The notes under the pieces: model-generated
What the model saw: the letters and a program-made list of their open reading frames with translations, nothing else
What the model was told of the DNA's origin: nothing
Database searches by the model: none
Made by a program: the position numbers and the translations under genes
Shown here: positions 51,374 through 60,019 of the stretch, in pieces
Layout: each line of letters starts with the position of its first letter
Position numbering within the stretch: the stretch's first letter is position 1
Origin: Prevotella sp.
GTDB taxonomy: Bacteria > Bacteroidota > Bacteroidia > Bacteroidales > Bacteroidaceae
DNA length: 64,000 nucleotides
Direction of reading: 5' to 3'
Assembly (NCBI GenBank): GCA_024695815.1
Contig: JAILHK010000013.1
Span: forward strand, 1 to 64,000

Positions 51374-53161
51374 TTATTCTTTATTCTCGGCATCGATAGC
51401 CTTAATCTTATCTCTTACCAGCTGCATATCGTCCTTCAACTTCTGCACTTTGCGGTTCATCTCGTCGATGAGCGAGTTGCCCTTCTTAGAGCTGACACTG
51501 AGGAAGCCCAGGTTGTTCTCGTAGGTAGCGATATCTTGCTTCAGGTTTTCGTACTGACGCATCAGACGGGCACGCTCGTTGTCGAGTGCAGCTTCGCCAC
51601 GCTCTGCCACCTGCTTCAGATTGTCCTTGAACTTATTAAGGCGCTTCTTAGCTACAGATATGTTGAGCTCCTTATACAACTTGTCGAGTACGGCGTGGTA
51701 TTCCTCGTAAAGCTTATCCTTCTCTTTATAGGGAACATGTCCGATGGCATTGTATTCTTCAACGAGTTTCTGAACCTTTGACTGTAGGTCTTCGCCAGCC
51801 TCTTCGGCAGCAGCCTTAAGGCGAGAAATGACATCCTGCTTCTTCTCCAGGTTCTGGTGCTCCTCGCTGCGCTGACCTGCGCCAGCTGCATTGCGGGCCT
51901 CGAAGAACTTATTGCATGCTGCCAGAAATTCCTCCCACAGCTGATCGCCCAACTTCTTAGGCACCATACCTATGGTCTTCCACTCCTTTTGCAGGGCAAT
52001 GAGCTTATCGCTGGTAGAACGCCACTCGGTGCTATCCTGCAGTGCTTTAGCCTTTTCGATGAGTGCACGCTTCTTGTCAGCATTCTCCTTGAAGGCATCC
52101 TTCAGGGCCTTGAAGTGCTCGGCCTTTGCAGCAAAGAATGCATCGCAGGCGGCGCGGAAGCGCTCGAAGATTTTCACATTCATCTTCTGAGGAGCAAAAC
52201 CGATGCTCTTCCATTCCTGCTGGATGGCAATAATCTCCTGAGTAAGACGTTCCCAATCTGCACTACCCTTCTTCTCTTCGGCAACGATGGCCTCCACTTT
52301 CTCGCAGAGCACAGTTTTCTTCTGCAAGTTCTCCTCCTCGCGGGCACGAATGTCCTCGAAGTGCTGCTGGTGGCGCTTGTTGATAACGGTAGAAGCGGCC
52401 TTGAAGCGCTGCCAGATTTCCTCGCGCAGCTCCTTAGCCACAGGACCTGTCTCACGATATTCCTGGTGGAGTTTCTGCAACTGATGGAAAGCGCTGATCA
52501 CGTCTTCCTCGTCGGCCAGCTTCTCTGCTGCCTCGCAAAGGTGCGTCTTCAGTTCCAGATTCTTCTTGAAGTCGTATTCACGGGCTTCGCTGTTCAACTT
52601 CAGCAGGTCGTAGAACTGCTCCACATACAGCTGATAGCTGCGCCACAGCTCGTTGGCCTTATCGGCAGGAACACTCTTGATTTCCTTCCACTCTGCCTGT
52701 AGGGCCTTGAAGTCTTGGTACGATTTATTGGCTTCCTCGGGCGAGGTCACCATATTCTTTATCTTTTCAATGATTTCGAGTTTCTTCTTCAGATTCTCCT
52801 CCTTTTCAGCTTCCTGCTGACGGAACTGTTCGGCACGGCGTTCTTTGATGACGCCCATCTCGGCCTTGAACACTTCCTCGAGCTCATCGGGAGTCACCTG
52901 ATAGGTAGCAGGATCGCCTCCAGCATCAACATACGCTTTCTGCTGGGCATCACGCTCGGCAATGTGAAGTTTGTAGAACACGGTCTTCAGGTATTCCACC
53001 TCATCCTTTTGAGGAACCTCTTCGCCATGGGCAATTTCTTTTACCCTGTCGAGTACTTCCTTCTTAGAGGTATAGACCTTACGCTCTTCAACTGCGGCTT
53101 CTTGAGCCATTACTTCTTCCTGTGTCCCCTGTTCGAGGATGTTTTCTTGAGAGTCCATCAT
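51374..53161 (-). CDS. DUF349 repeat protein
   Basis: A 595-aa, highly charged, almost entirely helical cytosolic protein. After an acidic N-terminus (MMDSQENILEQGTQEEVMAQ) come several DUF349 modules, recognisable by repeated pieces such as LQAEWKEIKSVPADKANELW, IQQEWKSIGFAPQKMNVKIF and LQKEWKTIGMVPKKLGDQLW, each W-K-x-I-G-x-(V/A)-P. The C-terminal part is coiled coil with basic character. Function unknown; in this phylum the gene is widely kept. The first two codons are both ATG, so the start is ambiguous by one residue. Confidence 0.92.
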   Translation of the reverse strand: MMDSQENILEQGTQEEVMAQEAAVEERKVYTSKKEVLDRVKEIAHGEEVPQKDEVEYLKTVFYKLHIAERDAQQKAYVDAGGDPATYQVTPDELEEVFKAEMGVIKERRAEQFRQQEAEKEENLKKKLEIIEKIKNMVTSPEEANKSYQDFKALQAEWKEIKSVPADKANELWRSYQLYVEQFYDLLKLNSEAREYDFKKNLELKTHLCEAAEKLADEEDVISAFHQLQKLHQEYRETGPVAKELREEIWQRFKAASTVINKRHQQHFEDIRAREEENLQKKTVLCEKVEAIVAEEKKGSADWERLTQEIIAIQQEWKSIGFAPQKMNVKIFERFRAACDAFFAAKAEHFKALKDAFKENADKKRALIEKAKALQDSTEWRSTSDKLIALQKEWKTIGMVPKKLGDQLWEEFLAACNKFFEARNAAGAGQRSEEHQNLEKKQDVISRLKAAAEEAGEDLQSKVQKLVEEYNAIGHVPYKEKDKLYEEYHAVLDKLYKELNISVAKKRLNKFKDNLKQVAERGEAALDNERARLMRQYENLKQDIATYENNLGFLSVSSKKGNSLIDEMNRKVQKLKDDMQLVRDKIKAIDAENKE

Positions 53162-53270
53162 TTAACTTTTTAGTTACTGATTCGATTAGTACACACAAAA
53201 TTAGGCCTCAAAATTACGGAAAATAATTTTAACAGCCTAATTTTCTGTGATTTTTTTTCATTTTTGGGGG

Positions 53271-54197
53271 TTAAATAAGCCTTTTATACCTAAAAAACCA
53301 CCATGCAAGAGCCGAAACGCCTACTGAAATAGCCATTGCAAAGAGGAAGCCAAAGTGGCTTGACTCCATGCCATTGATAAGGTTCATACCGAACAGAGAG
53401 GCTATCAGCGTGGGGAACATCATGATAATGGTCACTGAAGTCAGCGTACGCATCACGGTATTCATGTTGTTATTGATAATCGACTGATAGGTATCCATCG
53501 TCGACTCAAGGATATTCGAATAGATATTGGTGGTTTCGCGGGCCTGCGTCATCTCGATGTTGACGTCCTCAATCAGGTCGGCATCAAGTTCGTCAATCTG
53601 CAGTTTAAACTTCAGTTTAGACAGCAGGGTCTCATTGCCACGGATAGATGTCTGGAAATACGTGAGCGAATCCTGCAGACGGCTCAGTCCTATCAGACTT
53701 TCGTTGTTCACCTCCTTGTCGAGGTTTCGCTTGGCTTTATCTATCAGCAGGTTGATTTGCTTCAGGCGCTTCAGATACCACACCGCGCTGGAAAGGAACA
53801 AACGGAAAATCATGTCCACATGGTCTGTGAAACCATCATTGCGCTTCTGCTGATAGGAAACGAAGTCTATCATCATGTTGGTCTCGTAGTAGCACACGGT
53901 AATCGTGACGTCGCGCTTGTGGATAATACCCAGAGGCACCGTGGTATAGGGTGTGCGCGAACGCACCTCCTTGACGTAGGGAATACGCAAGATGATGAGC
54001 ATCCATCCGTCATCGTATTCATAACGGGCACGCTCGTCGGTATCGCTGATGTCTGAAATAAAATAATCGGGTATGCCAAAGCGCTCTTCCAACTCGCGCT
54101 GGTCTTCGTCTGTTGGACACGTCACCTGTATCCAGCAATTAGGCTGCCACTCCTGCAGTTGGCTCAGCCCCTCTGTTGTGTTCCAATAGGTCTTCAT
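53271..54197 (-). CDS. corA: CorA-type Mg2+/divalent cation channel
   Basis: A 308-aa channel subunit (pentamer in the family) with a large cytosolic domain and two C-terminal transmembrane helices. The pore signature GMN is present in LFGMNLINGME, followed by the last helix and a KRLI tail, as in CorA proteins. The start was moved to 54197 (MKTYWNTTEGLSQLQ); the upstream ORF-track extension lies in the structured leader. That leader, about 180 nt from a TACCTTTG promoter, holds an 11-codon ORF and a hairpin, suggesting translational or attenuation control. Confidence 0.94.
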   Translation of the reverse strand: MKTYWNTTEGLSQLQEWQPNCWIQVTCPTDEDQRELEERFGIPDYFISDISDTDERARYEYDDGWMLIILRIPYVKEVRSRTPYTTVPLGIIHKRDVTITVCYYETNMMIDFVSYQQKRNDGFTDHVDMIFRLFLSSAVWYLKRLKQINLLIDKAKRNLDKEVNNESLIGLSRLQDSLTYFQTSIRGNETLLSKLKFKLQIDELDADLIEDVNIEMTQARETTNIYSNILESTMDTYQSIINNNMNTVMRTLTSVTIIMMFPTLIASLFGMNLINGMESSHFGFLFAMAISVGVSALAWWFFRYKRLI

Positions 54198-54419
54198 ATT
54201 GCTAATCCGTTTGATAATACCACAAGTACGAAAGCGCGAAAGCACTCGTGTACATGGATAGTTTTACGAAAATGATTTAGCGGCAAAGGGATTAGCAGCC
54301 TTGTCGCTATCCCCCGCCATTACGAATTGTAATTGTCCGCCGGGTAATCGTCCATAATTTTGTTGATAATTGGTTTAACGACTGCAAAGGTACGAGAAAA
54401 AAAGTAAAAAACACACAAA
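54198..54419 (-). promoter_or_regulatory. corA promoter and structured leader
   Basis: Minus strand TTTG (54416-54419), 23 nt, TACCTTTG (54385-54392). The predicted transcript has about 25 A/T-rich nt, a short ORF (54320-54355), then a hairpin in which GGGGATAGC pairs with GCTAATCCC and the flanking GGC with GCC (about 54276-54318), and about 80 nt to the corA ATG. The hairpin begins a few bases after the short ORF's stop codon, a spacing that would let a ribosome on the ORF influence folding. Confidence 0.55.
54320..54355 (-). CDS. Putative corA leader peptide, 11 codons
   Basis: ATG at 54355 opens MDDYPADNYNS and stops with TAA. It lies about 25 nt after the predicted transcription start, preceded by an A-rich stretch like other Bacteroidetes initiation regions. 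Three Asp and one Pro in the first seven codons recall MgtL (start MEPDP), where acidic/proline residues destabilise the ribosome at low Mg2+. That this peptide senses Mg2+ is inference. It could also be a chance ORF. Confidence 0.4.
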   Translation of the reverse strand: MDDYPADNYNS

Positions 54420-54476
54420 TTGCGGAAATTATTTGCCTTTTTTTTTATTAAACAATTGTTTCTCAATTATTATGCG

Positions 54477-54484
54477 TACCTTTG
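54477..54484 (+). promoter_or_regulatory. nadB promoter -7 box
   Basis: TACCTTTG with a TTG about 18 nt upstream, giving a leader of about 20 nt and fixing the nadB start at the ATG at 54511, not the ORF-track start at 54433. Confidence 0.75.
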
Positions 54485-54510
54485 CAGTGTTTTTAAAAAC
54501 AAAGAAGAGC

Positions 54511-56100
54511 ATGGTCTATAAATACGACTTTCTTATTATTGGTTCAGGAGTAGCGGGCATGAGTTATGCCCTAAAGGTAGCACGCGCCAACAAAGGTAAA
54601 GTGTGCATGATTTGCAAAACAACACTTGACGAAGCCAACACCTCGTTTGCACAGGGCGGCGTGGCGTCGGTTACCAACCTGCTGGTCGACAACTTTGACA
54701 AGCACATTGAAGACACCATGATAGCAGGCGACTATATTTCTGATCGCGCTGCCGTGGAACAGGTGGTTAGAAACGCACCCAAACAGATTAAAGAGCTGGT
54801 AAACTGGGGCGTAAACTTCGATAAGAAGGAAGATGGAAACTTCGATCTGCACCGCGAAGGCGGACACTCGGAATTCCGCATTCTGCACCATGCCGACGAT
54901 ACCGGAGCAGAGATTCAGCGCGGTCTGATGGAAGCTGTGCGCAACAATCCTAACATTGACATCAAGGAAAACCACTTTGCCGTTGAGATTATCACACAGC
55001 ACCACCTGGGTGCCAAGGTGACACGACGCACACCATATATTAACTGTTATGGTGCATACGTGCTGAACCCAGAGACAGAGAAAGTGGATACATATCTGGC
55101 AAAGGTCACCGTGATGTGTACTGGCGGATGCGGTGCTGTTTATCAGACGACCACCAACCCCGTGATTGCCACTGGCGATGGCGAGGCCATGGTCTATCGT
55201 GCAAAAGGTACGGTGGCCGACATGGAGTTTGTGCAGTTCCACCCCACAGCCCTCTACTCGCCCGGAGAGACCCACCCTGCCTTCCTTATCACTGAAGCCA
55301 TGCGCGGCTATGGCGGCATATTGCGTCTGCCAAACGGCGAGAGCTTCATGGAGAAATACGACGAGCGTCTGTCGTTGGCGCCACGCGACATTGTGGCTCG
55401 CGCCATCGATAAAGAGATGAAGATTCACGGATTGGATCACGTCTGTCTGGACGTGACACATAAGGATCCTGCCGAGACGCGCCGTCACTTCCCCAATATC
55501 TACCAGAAGTGCCTGTCTATGGGCATCGACATCACCACCGACTATATTCCCGTGCGCCCCGCAGCCCACTACATGTGCGGTGGCATCAAGGTGGATTTGA
55601 ATGGTTGCTCAAGCATCGAACGTCTCTACGCCATCGGCGAGTGTTCTTGCACTGGTCTGCACGGTGGCAACCGTCTGGCGTCTAACTCACTTATCGAGGC
55701 TGTGGTCTATGCCGATGCGGCTGCCAAACACTCACTGGAGCATGTGGACCTCTACGACTTCAACGAGAAAGTGCCCGAATGGAACGACGAGGGTACGCTG
55801 ACCAACGAAGAGAAGGTGCTCATCACTCAATCTGTAAAAGAGGTCGGGGAAATCATGTCGAACTATGTAGGTATCGTGCGTTCAGACCTTCGTCTGCATC
55901 GTGCATGGGTGCGCCTTGACACACTCTATGAAGAGACCGAGAACCTGTTTAAACGCGTGAAAGCCACAAAGGACATCTGCGAACTGCGCAACATGATCAA
56001 CGTGGGCTACCTGATTACTCGTTTTGCCCTTGAGCGCAAAGAAAGCCGAGGTCTGCACTACACCATCGACTATCCGGCTCATGCCTACGACAAAGAATAA
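54511..56100 (+). CDS. nadB: L-aspartate oxidase
   Basis: A 529-aa FAD enzyme oxidising L-aspartate to iminoaspartate, the first step of de novo NAD synthesis. FAD-binding motif DFLIIGSGVAGMSYALKVA at the N-terminus, then ANTSFAQGGVASV, FVQFHPTALYSPGE, VRPAAHYMCGGIKVDL, GECSCTGLHGGNRLASNSL and the C-terminal helical domain with SDLRLHRAW. Full length. nadA/nadC are not adjacent. A terminator follows. Confidence 0.96.
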   Translation: MVYKYDFLIIGSGVAGMSYALKVARANKGKVCMICKTTLDEANTSFAQGGVASVTNLLVDNFDKHIEDTMIAGDYISDRAAVEQVVRNAPKQIKELVNWGVNFDKKEDGNFDLHREGGHSEFRILHHADDTGAEIQRGLMEAVRNNPNIDIKENHFAVEIITQHHLGAKVTRRTPYINCYGAYVLNPETEKVDTYLAKVTVMCTGGCGAVYQTTTNPVIATGDGEAMVYRAKGTVADMEFVQFHPTALYSPGETHPAFLITEAMRGYGGILRLPNGESFMEKYDERLSLAPRDIVARAIDKEMKIHGLDHVCLDVTHKDPAETRRHFPNIYQKCLSMGIDITTDYIPVRPAAHYMCGGIKVDLNGCSSIERLYAIGECSCTGLHGGNRLASNSLIEAVVYADAAAKHSLEHVDLYDFNEKVPEWNDEGTLTNEEKVLITQSVKEVGEIMSNYVGIVRSDLRLHRAWVRLDTLYEETENLFKRVKATKDICELRNMINVGYLITRFALERKESRGLHYTIDYPAHAYDKE

Positions 56101-56176
56101 GAAAAGTTTCGAGCAGAATCAGAAATGGTTCTAAAGAAAAGGAAAACAAGTCTGAGAAATCAGAAATAGAACATAA

Positions 56177-56216
56177 AAGAAAGAGCGACAACCAGCATGG
56201 TGTGTCGCTCTTTCAC
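56177..56216. terminator. Bidirectional terminator
   Basis: GAAAGAGCGACA-loop-TGTCGCTCTTTC between convergent nadB and the DKNYY gene. Confidence 0.88.
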
Positions 56217-56221
56217 GTTAT

Positions 56222-56749
56222 TTATTCAATTTTTTTACCCTTGTAATATACATCATAGGAGTCTTCACCATAGCCATCACCTGTATATTTAAAGGTTAAC
56301 GCCATGGCACCATCGACCTTCTGGCCATAGTAGAACACCGTGAAGGAGTCCTTTGCATAGCCTCCACCCAGCTCTTTAAATGATTGTGCATGCGCATCCA
56401 ACTTCTTGTTGCCATAATAGACGTTGAACTTTGTCTTATAGTAACCGCGATGCGATGGCGGAAGTTCTTCGTTACGCCCTTGATTACGCCAGCTGCTGGG
56501 CTCTTTCAATCGGAACGAAGAAGGGTCTACATTCTCCAACACACGGCCATCCATATAGACATTGTACCTATCCTTGGCATAGCCACAACCCAAATCACGG
56601 AAGGTACGAGCATCGGCATACTTCAACAACGCATGACCAAAATAGACGTGTCCGCGGTCTATCTCATAGTGCTGAGCACTGGCAAACAAGCAAAAGCCTG
56701 TCATTACTAACAGCAAAAGCGATTTGCGAAAAACAGATGTTTGAGTCAT
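56222..56749 (-). CDS. DKNYY-type secreted repeat protein
   Basis: A 175-aa exported protein: signal peptide ending LFASA (MTQTSVFRKSLLLLVMTGFC start), then repeated units of about 35 residues of the DKNYY type: GYAKDRYNVYMDGRVLENVD, YYKTKFNVYYGNKKLDAHAQ, GYAKDSFTVFYYGQKVDGAM and GYGEDSYDVYYKGKKIE. Each is a D-x-(Y/F)-x-V-(Y/F)-Y/M hairpin. Function is unknown for the family; surface or periplasmic location is likely. Confidence 0.8.
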   Translation of the reverse strand: MTQTSVFRKSLLLLVMTGFCLFASAQHYEIDRGHVYFGHALLKYADARTFRDLGCGYAKDRYNVYMDGRVLENVDPSSFRLKEPSSWRNQGRNEELPPSHRGYYKTKFNVYYGNKKLDAHAQSFKELGGGYAKDSFTVFYYGQKVDGAMALTFKYTGDGYGEDSYDVYYKGKKIE

Positions 56750-56798
56750 AATCTTATAGTTTTAAATGGTTGATGGTGCAAAGATAAGGAATATCAAC

Positions 56799-56851
56799 AA
56801 AAAAAGAATAGGAATTTCCGCATAACTATGGAGGAAATCCCTATTCTTTAG
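56799..56851. terminator. Terminator after alaS
   Basis: AAAGAATAGGAATTTCC-loop-GGAAATCCCTATTCTTT, a long near-perfect stem directly after the alaS stop on the minus strand. Confidence 0.85.
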
Positions 56852-56870
56852 AATATTTAACTAGGCTGTT

Positions 56871-59534
56871 TTAGAGGTTTGCCAGTTCAACAACCTTATC
56901 AACAGCAGCACTGAGTCCGTCAACGCTCTTACCGCCAGCCTGTGCAAAGTGAGGCTGACCACCGCCACCACCCTGGATGAGCTTAGCAGCTTCGCGAACC
57001 ATCTGACCAGCATTCAACTTGTGGTCGGCCACCATGTCGTCGCTCATCATGATAGAAAGCTGTGGCTTATTGTCAGCATGCGTTCCAAGTACGCAAAGCA
57101 GAGAACCCTCGACTGCGGCGCGAACCTTGAAGACCAAGTCCTTGGCAGCAGCAGGAGCCATGGGCAGCACGGCAGAAACAACCTTCACACCATTGATATC
57201 ACGGGCCTTCTCAACCAACTGCTTGGCAGCGCGCTCTACAGCCTGAGCCTGGAAGCTCTCAATCTCTTTCTTCATAGAGTCGTGCTCCTCGATATACTTA
57301 CGGATTACGCCCTGGAGGTCCTTGGCATTGTTGAAGAACGACTTCACAGCACGGAGCATATCCTCGGTCTGGTACAACAGTTCCTCGCACTCCTTACCGG
57401 TCTTGGCTTCGATACGACGAATGCCGGCAGCAACGCTGCTCTCTGAGACAATCTTGAAGAAACCGATACGACCTGTGCTGCTGGCATGAACACCACCACA
57501 GAACTCGCATGAGGGACCGAAGCGAACCACACGCACCTTGTCGCCATACTTCTCGCCAAAGAGGGCGATGGCGCCAAGTTTCTTGGCCTCATCGAAAGGC
57601 ATATCGCGATGCTCATCGAGAGGAATATCCTGACGAATCATGTCGTTGACCATACGCTCTACCTCGCGAATCTGCTCGTCGGTAACCTTCTCGAAGTGTG
57701 AGAAGTCGAAACGCAGCGTGTCAGGGCTTACAAAAGAACCCTTCTGCTCAACATGGTCGCCCAGTACCTGCTTCAACGCATAGTCAAGCAGGTGAGTTGC
57801 TGTATGATTAGCGGCAGAGGCATCACGCTTGTCGGTATCAACACAAGCCATGAACTGTGCAGCAGTATCCTTAGGCAACTGCTTCACGATATGTACGCTC
57901 TGACCATTCTCTCGCTTGGTGTCGATAATCTCGATGGTCTCATTCTCTGAAACCAGTACGCCCTGGTCGCCTACCTGTCCACCCATCTCACCATAGAAAG
58001 GTGTGTTGTCGAGAACCAGCTCATAGAACTCGTTCTTTTTCTGTGTCACCTTACGATAGCGCAGGATGCGACACTCGTATTCAGTAAAGTCATAACCAAC
58101 GAACTGCTGTTCGCCTGCTGCCAGCTCAACCCAATCAGAGTTCTCGACAGCAGCGGCATTACGAGCGCGGTCTTTCTGCTTCTGCATCTCGGCATTGAAC
58201 TGCTCTTCGTTGACGGTGAAGCCGTTCTCACGACAGATCAGTTCGGTGAGGTCGAGAGGGAAACCATAGGTATCAAACAGACGGAACGCCTGAACGCCAT
58301 CCAGCTCTTTCTTACCTTCAGCCTTCAACTGCTCCATAGCGTCATTCAGCATGCCAATACCTTTCTCCAGTGTACGCAGGAACGAGTCTTCTTCTTCCTT
58401 CATCACCTTGGCAATCAAGGTCTGCTGAGCCTTCAACTCGGGGAAAGCATCGCCCATCTCCTGAACAAGTGTAGGCAGGAGCTTATAGAGGAAAGCCTCT
58501 TTCTGTCCGAGGAAGGTGTAAGCGTAACGTACGGCACGGCGCAAGATACGACGAATAACGTAGCCGGCCTTTGCGTTTGAAGGCAACTGGCCGTCGGCGA
58601 TAGAGAAGGCAACAGCACGCAGGTGGTCGGCACAAACACGCATTGCCACGTTGATATCGTCTTGCTCCTTGCTGATAGGATTCTCTGTCTCTTCCTCGAA
58701 TGTAAAGTATTTCAATCCTGTAATCTGCTGTTCGGTCTTGATGATGGGCTGGAACACGTCTGTGTCATAGTTAGAGTGCTTGCCCTGCATCATACGAACC
58801 AAACGCTCGAAGCCCATACCGGTGTCAATAACATTCATTGACAGGGGCTCCAACGAGCCGTCGGCCTTACGGTTGAACTGCATGAACACGATGTTCCAAA
58901 TCTCAATAACCTGAGGATCGTCCTGGTTCACCAGCTCACGACCACTCTTGCCACTGGCTTTGCGCTGCTCGGGGGTACGAGAGTCAACGTGAATCTCAGA
59001 ACAGGGGCCACAGGGACCGGTGTCGCCCATTTCCCAGAAGTTATCGTGCTTATTACCATTGATGATATGATCGACAGGCACGTGCTTAGCCCAGTATTTT
59101 GCAGCCTCATCATCGCGAGGAATATTTTCCTCAGGAGAACCTTCGAACACGGTGACATAAAGATCTTCTGGATTCAGTTTCAGAACATCTACGAGATATT
59201 CCCATGCCATGTCGATGGCACCCTCTTTGAAGTAGTCACCAAAGCTCCAGTTGCCCAGCATCTCGAACATGGTGTGGTGGTAGGTGTCATGTCCTACTTC
59301 CTCCAAGTCATTGTGCTTACCAGAAACACGCAAGCACTTCTGTGTATCCGCTCGACGGCGAGGCTCTGGGTCGCGTGTACCCAGGATAATATCTTTCCAC
59401 TGGTTCATACCAGCGTTGGTAAACATCAACGTTGGGTCGTCTTTAATCACCATTGGTGCAGAAGGCACAATGGCATGCTGTTTCGACTCAAAAAAATTCT
59501 TAAACGAGTCGCGAATCTCTTTAGCGGTCATCAT
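56871..59534 (-). CDS. alaS: Alanyl-tRNA synthetase
   Basis: An 887-aa class II synthetase charging tRNA-Ala. The catalytic domain opens with [25 protein letters not shown] and includes [15 protein letters not shown] and [15 protein letters not shown]. The editing domain has the zinc ligands HTATHLL and [16 protein letters not shown]. The C-terminal DHHA1 domain carries the glycine-rich [16 protein letters not shown]. Length is normal. A TAATTTTG promoter box lies about 35 nt upstream, divergent from the MerR regulator. Confidence 0.98.
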   Translation of the reverse strand: MMTAKEIRDSFKNFFESKQHAIVPSAPMVIKDDPTLMFTNAGMNQWKDIILGTRDPEPRRRADTQKCLRVSGKHNDLEEVGHDTYHHTMFEMLGNWSFGDYFKEGAIDMAWEYLVDVLKLNPEDLYVTVFEGSPEENIPRDDEAAKYWAKHVPVDHIINGNKHDNFWEMGDTGPCGPCSEIHVDSRTPEQRKASGKSGRELVNQDDPQVIEIWNIVFMQFNRKADGSLEPLSMNVIDTGMGFERLVRMMQGKHSNYDTDVFQPIIKTEQQITGLKYFTFEEETENPISKEQDDINVAMRVCADHLRAVAFSIADGQLPSNAKAGYVIRRILRRAVRYAYTFLGQKEAFLYKLLPTLVQEMGDAFPELKAQQTLIAKVMKEEEDSFLRTLEKGIGMLNDAMEQLKAEGKKELDGVQAFRLFDTYGFPLDLTELICRENGFTVNEEQFNAEMQKQKDRARNAAAVENSDWVELAAGEQQFVGYDFTEYECRILRYRKVTQKKNEFYELVLDNTPFYGEMGGQVGDQGVLVSENETIEIIDTKRENGQSVHIVKQLPKDTAAQFMACVDTDKRDASAANHTATHLLDYALKQVLGDHVEQKGSFVSPDTLRFDFSHFEKVTDEQIREVERMVNDMIRQDIPLDEHRDMPFDEAKKLGAIALFGEKYGDKVRVVRFGPSCEFCGGVHASSTGRIGFFKIVSESSVAAGIRRIEAKTGKECEELLYQTEDMLRAVKSFFNNAKDLQGVIRKYIEEHDSMKKEIESFQAQAVERAAKQLVEKARDINGVKVVSAVLPMAPAAAKDLVFKVRAAVEGSLLCVLGTHADNKPQLSIMMSDDMVADHKLNAGQMVREAAKLIQGGGGGQPHFAQAGGKSVDGLSAAVDKVVELANL

Positions 59535-59644
59535 TGTTTCTATACTTTATATACAATTTGGGTGCAAAATTACAAAAAAATGGCGAATAAACGATGACGA
59601 ATTAAGAATTATTTCGTATCTTTGCAAACAAATGAAGATGTATT

Positions 59645-59995
59645 ATGGCACTGAATCTTAACAAAAACCTGAAGTTGTACTATTCCATTAAGGAAGTGGC
59701 TGAAATGTTCGACCTTAATGAGAGTACATTGCGCTATTGGGAAACCGAGTTCCCCCATTTGAAACCTAAGACGATGGGGCCTAACAAAATTCGCCAATAT
59801 TCAGAAAAAGACATCAAACAAATCAAGTTGATTTACAATCTGGTCAAGGAGCGTGGATTCAAGATATCTGCTGCCAAAAGCATTATCAACAACAACCGTG
59901 ACGGTGCAGACAAGACTGCTGATATTCTGGCGCGACTTGTCAGTGTAAAAGAAGATTTGCAAGCCTTAAAAAAGCAATTGGACGGACTCCAGTAG
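59645..59995 (+). CDS. MerR-family transcriptional regulator
   Basis: A 116-aa DNA-binding protein: winged-helix MerR domain (YYSIKEVAEMFDLNESTLRYW, then ETEFPHLKPKTMGPNKIRQY) and a short dimerisation coiled coil (VKEDLQALKKQLDGLQ). There are no cysteine-rich metal loops, so it is a non-metal MerR type common in Bacteroidales. TATCTTTG promoter about 25 nt upstream. Its last codons form half of a terminator hairpin shared with the convergent relA/spoT gene. Confidence 0.93.
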   Translation: MALNLNKNLKLYYSIKEVAEMFDLNESTLRYWETEFPHLKPKTMGPNKIRQYSEKDIKQIKLIYNLVKERGFKISAAKSIINNNRDGADKTADILARLVSVKEDLQALKKQLDGLQ

Positions 59996-60017
59996 AGTTC
60001 GTCCAATTGCTTTTTAT
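59966..60017. terminator. Bidirectional terminator overlapping the MerR stop
   Basis: AAAAAGCAATTGGACG-loop-CGTCCAATTGCTTTTT; the left arm encodes the last KKQLDG codons of the MerR regulator. Confidence 0.9.
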
Positions 60018-60019
60018 AC

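Noticed and set aside
54571-55569. 332-aa minus-strand ORF
   Set aside because: Antisense shadow of nadB.
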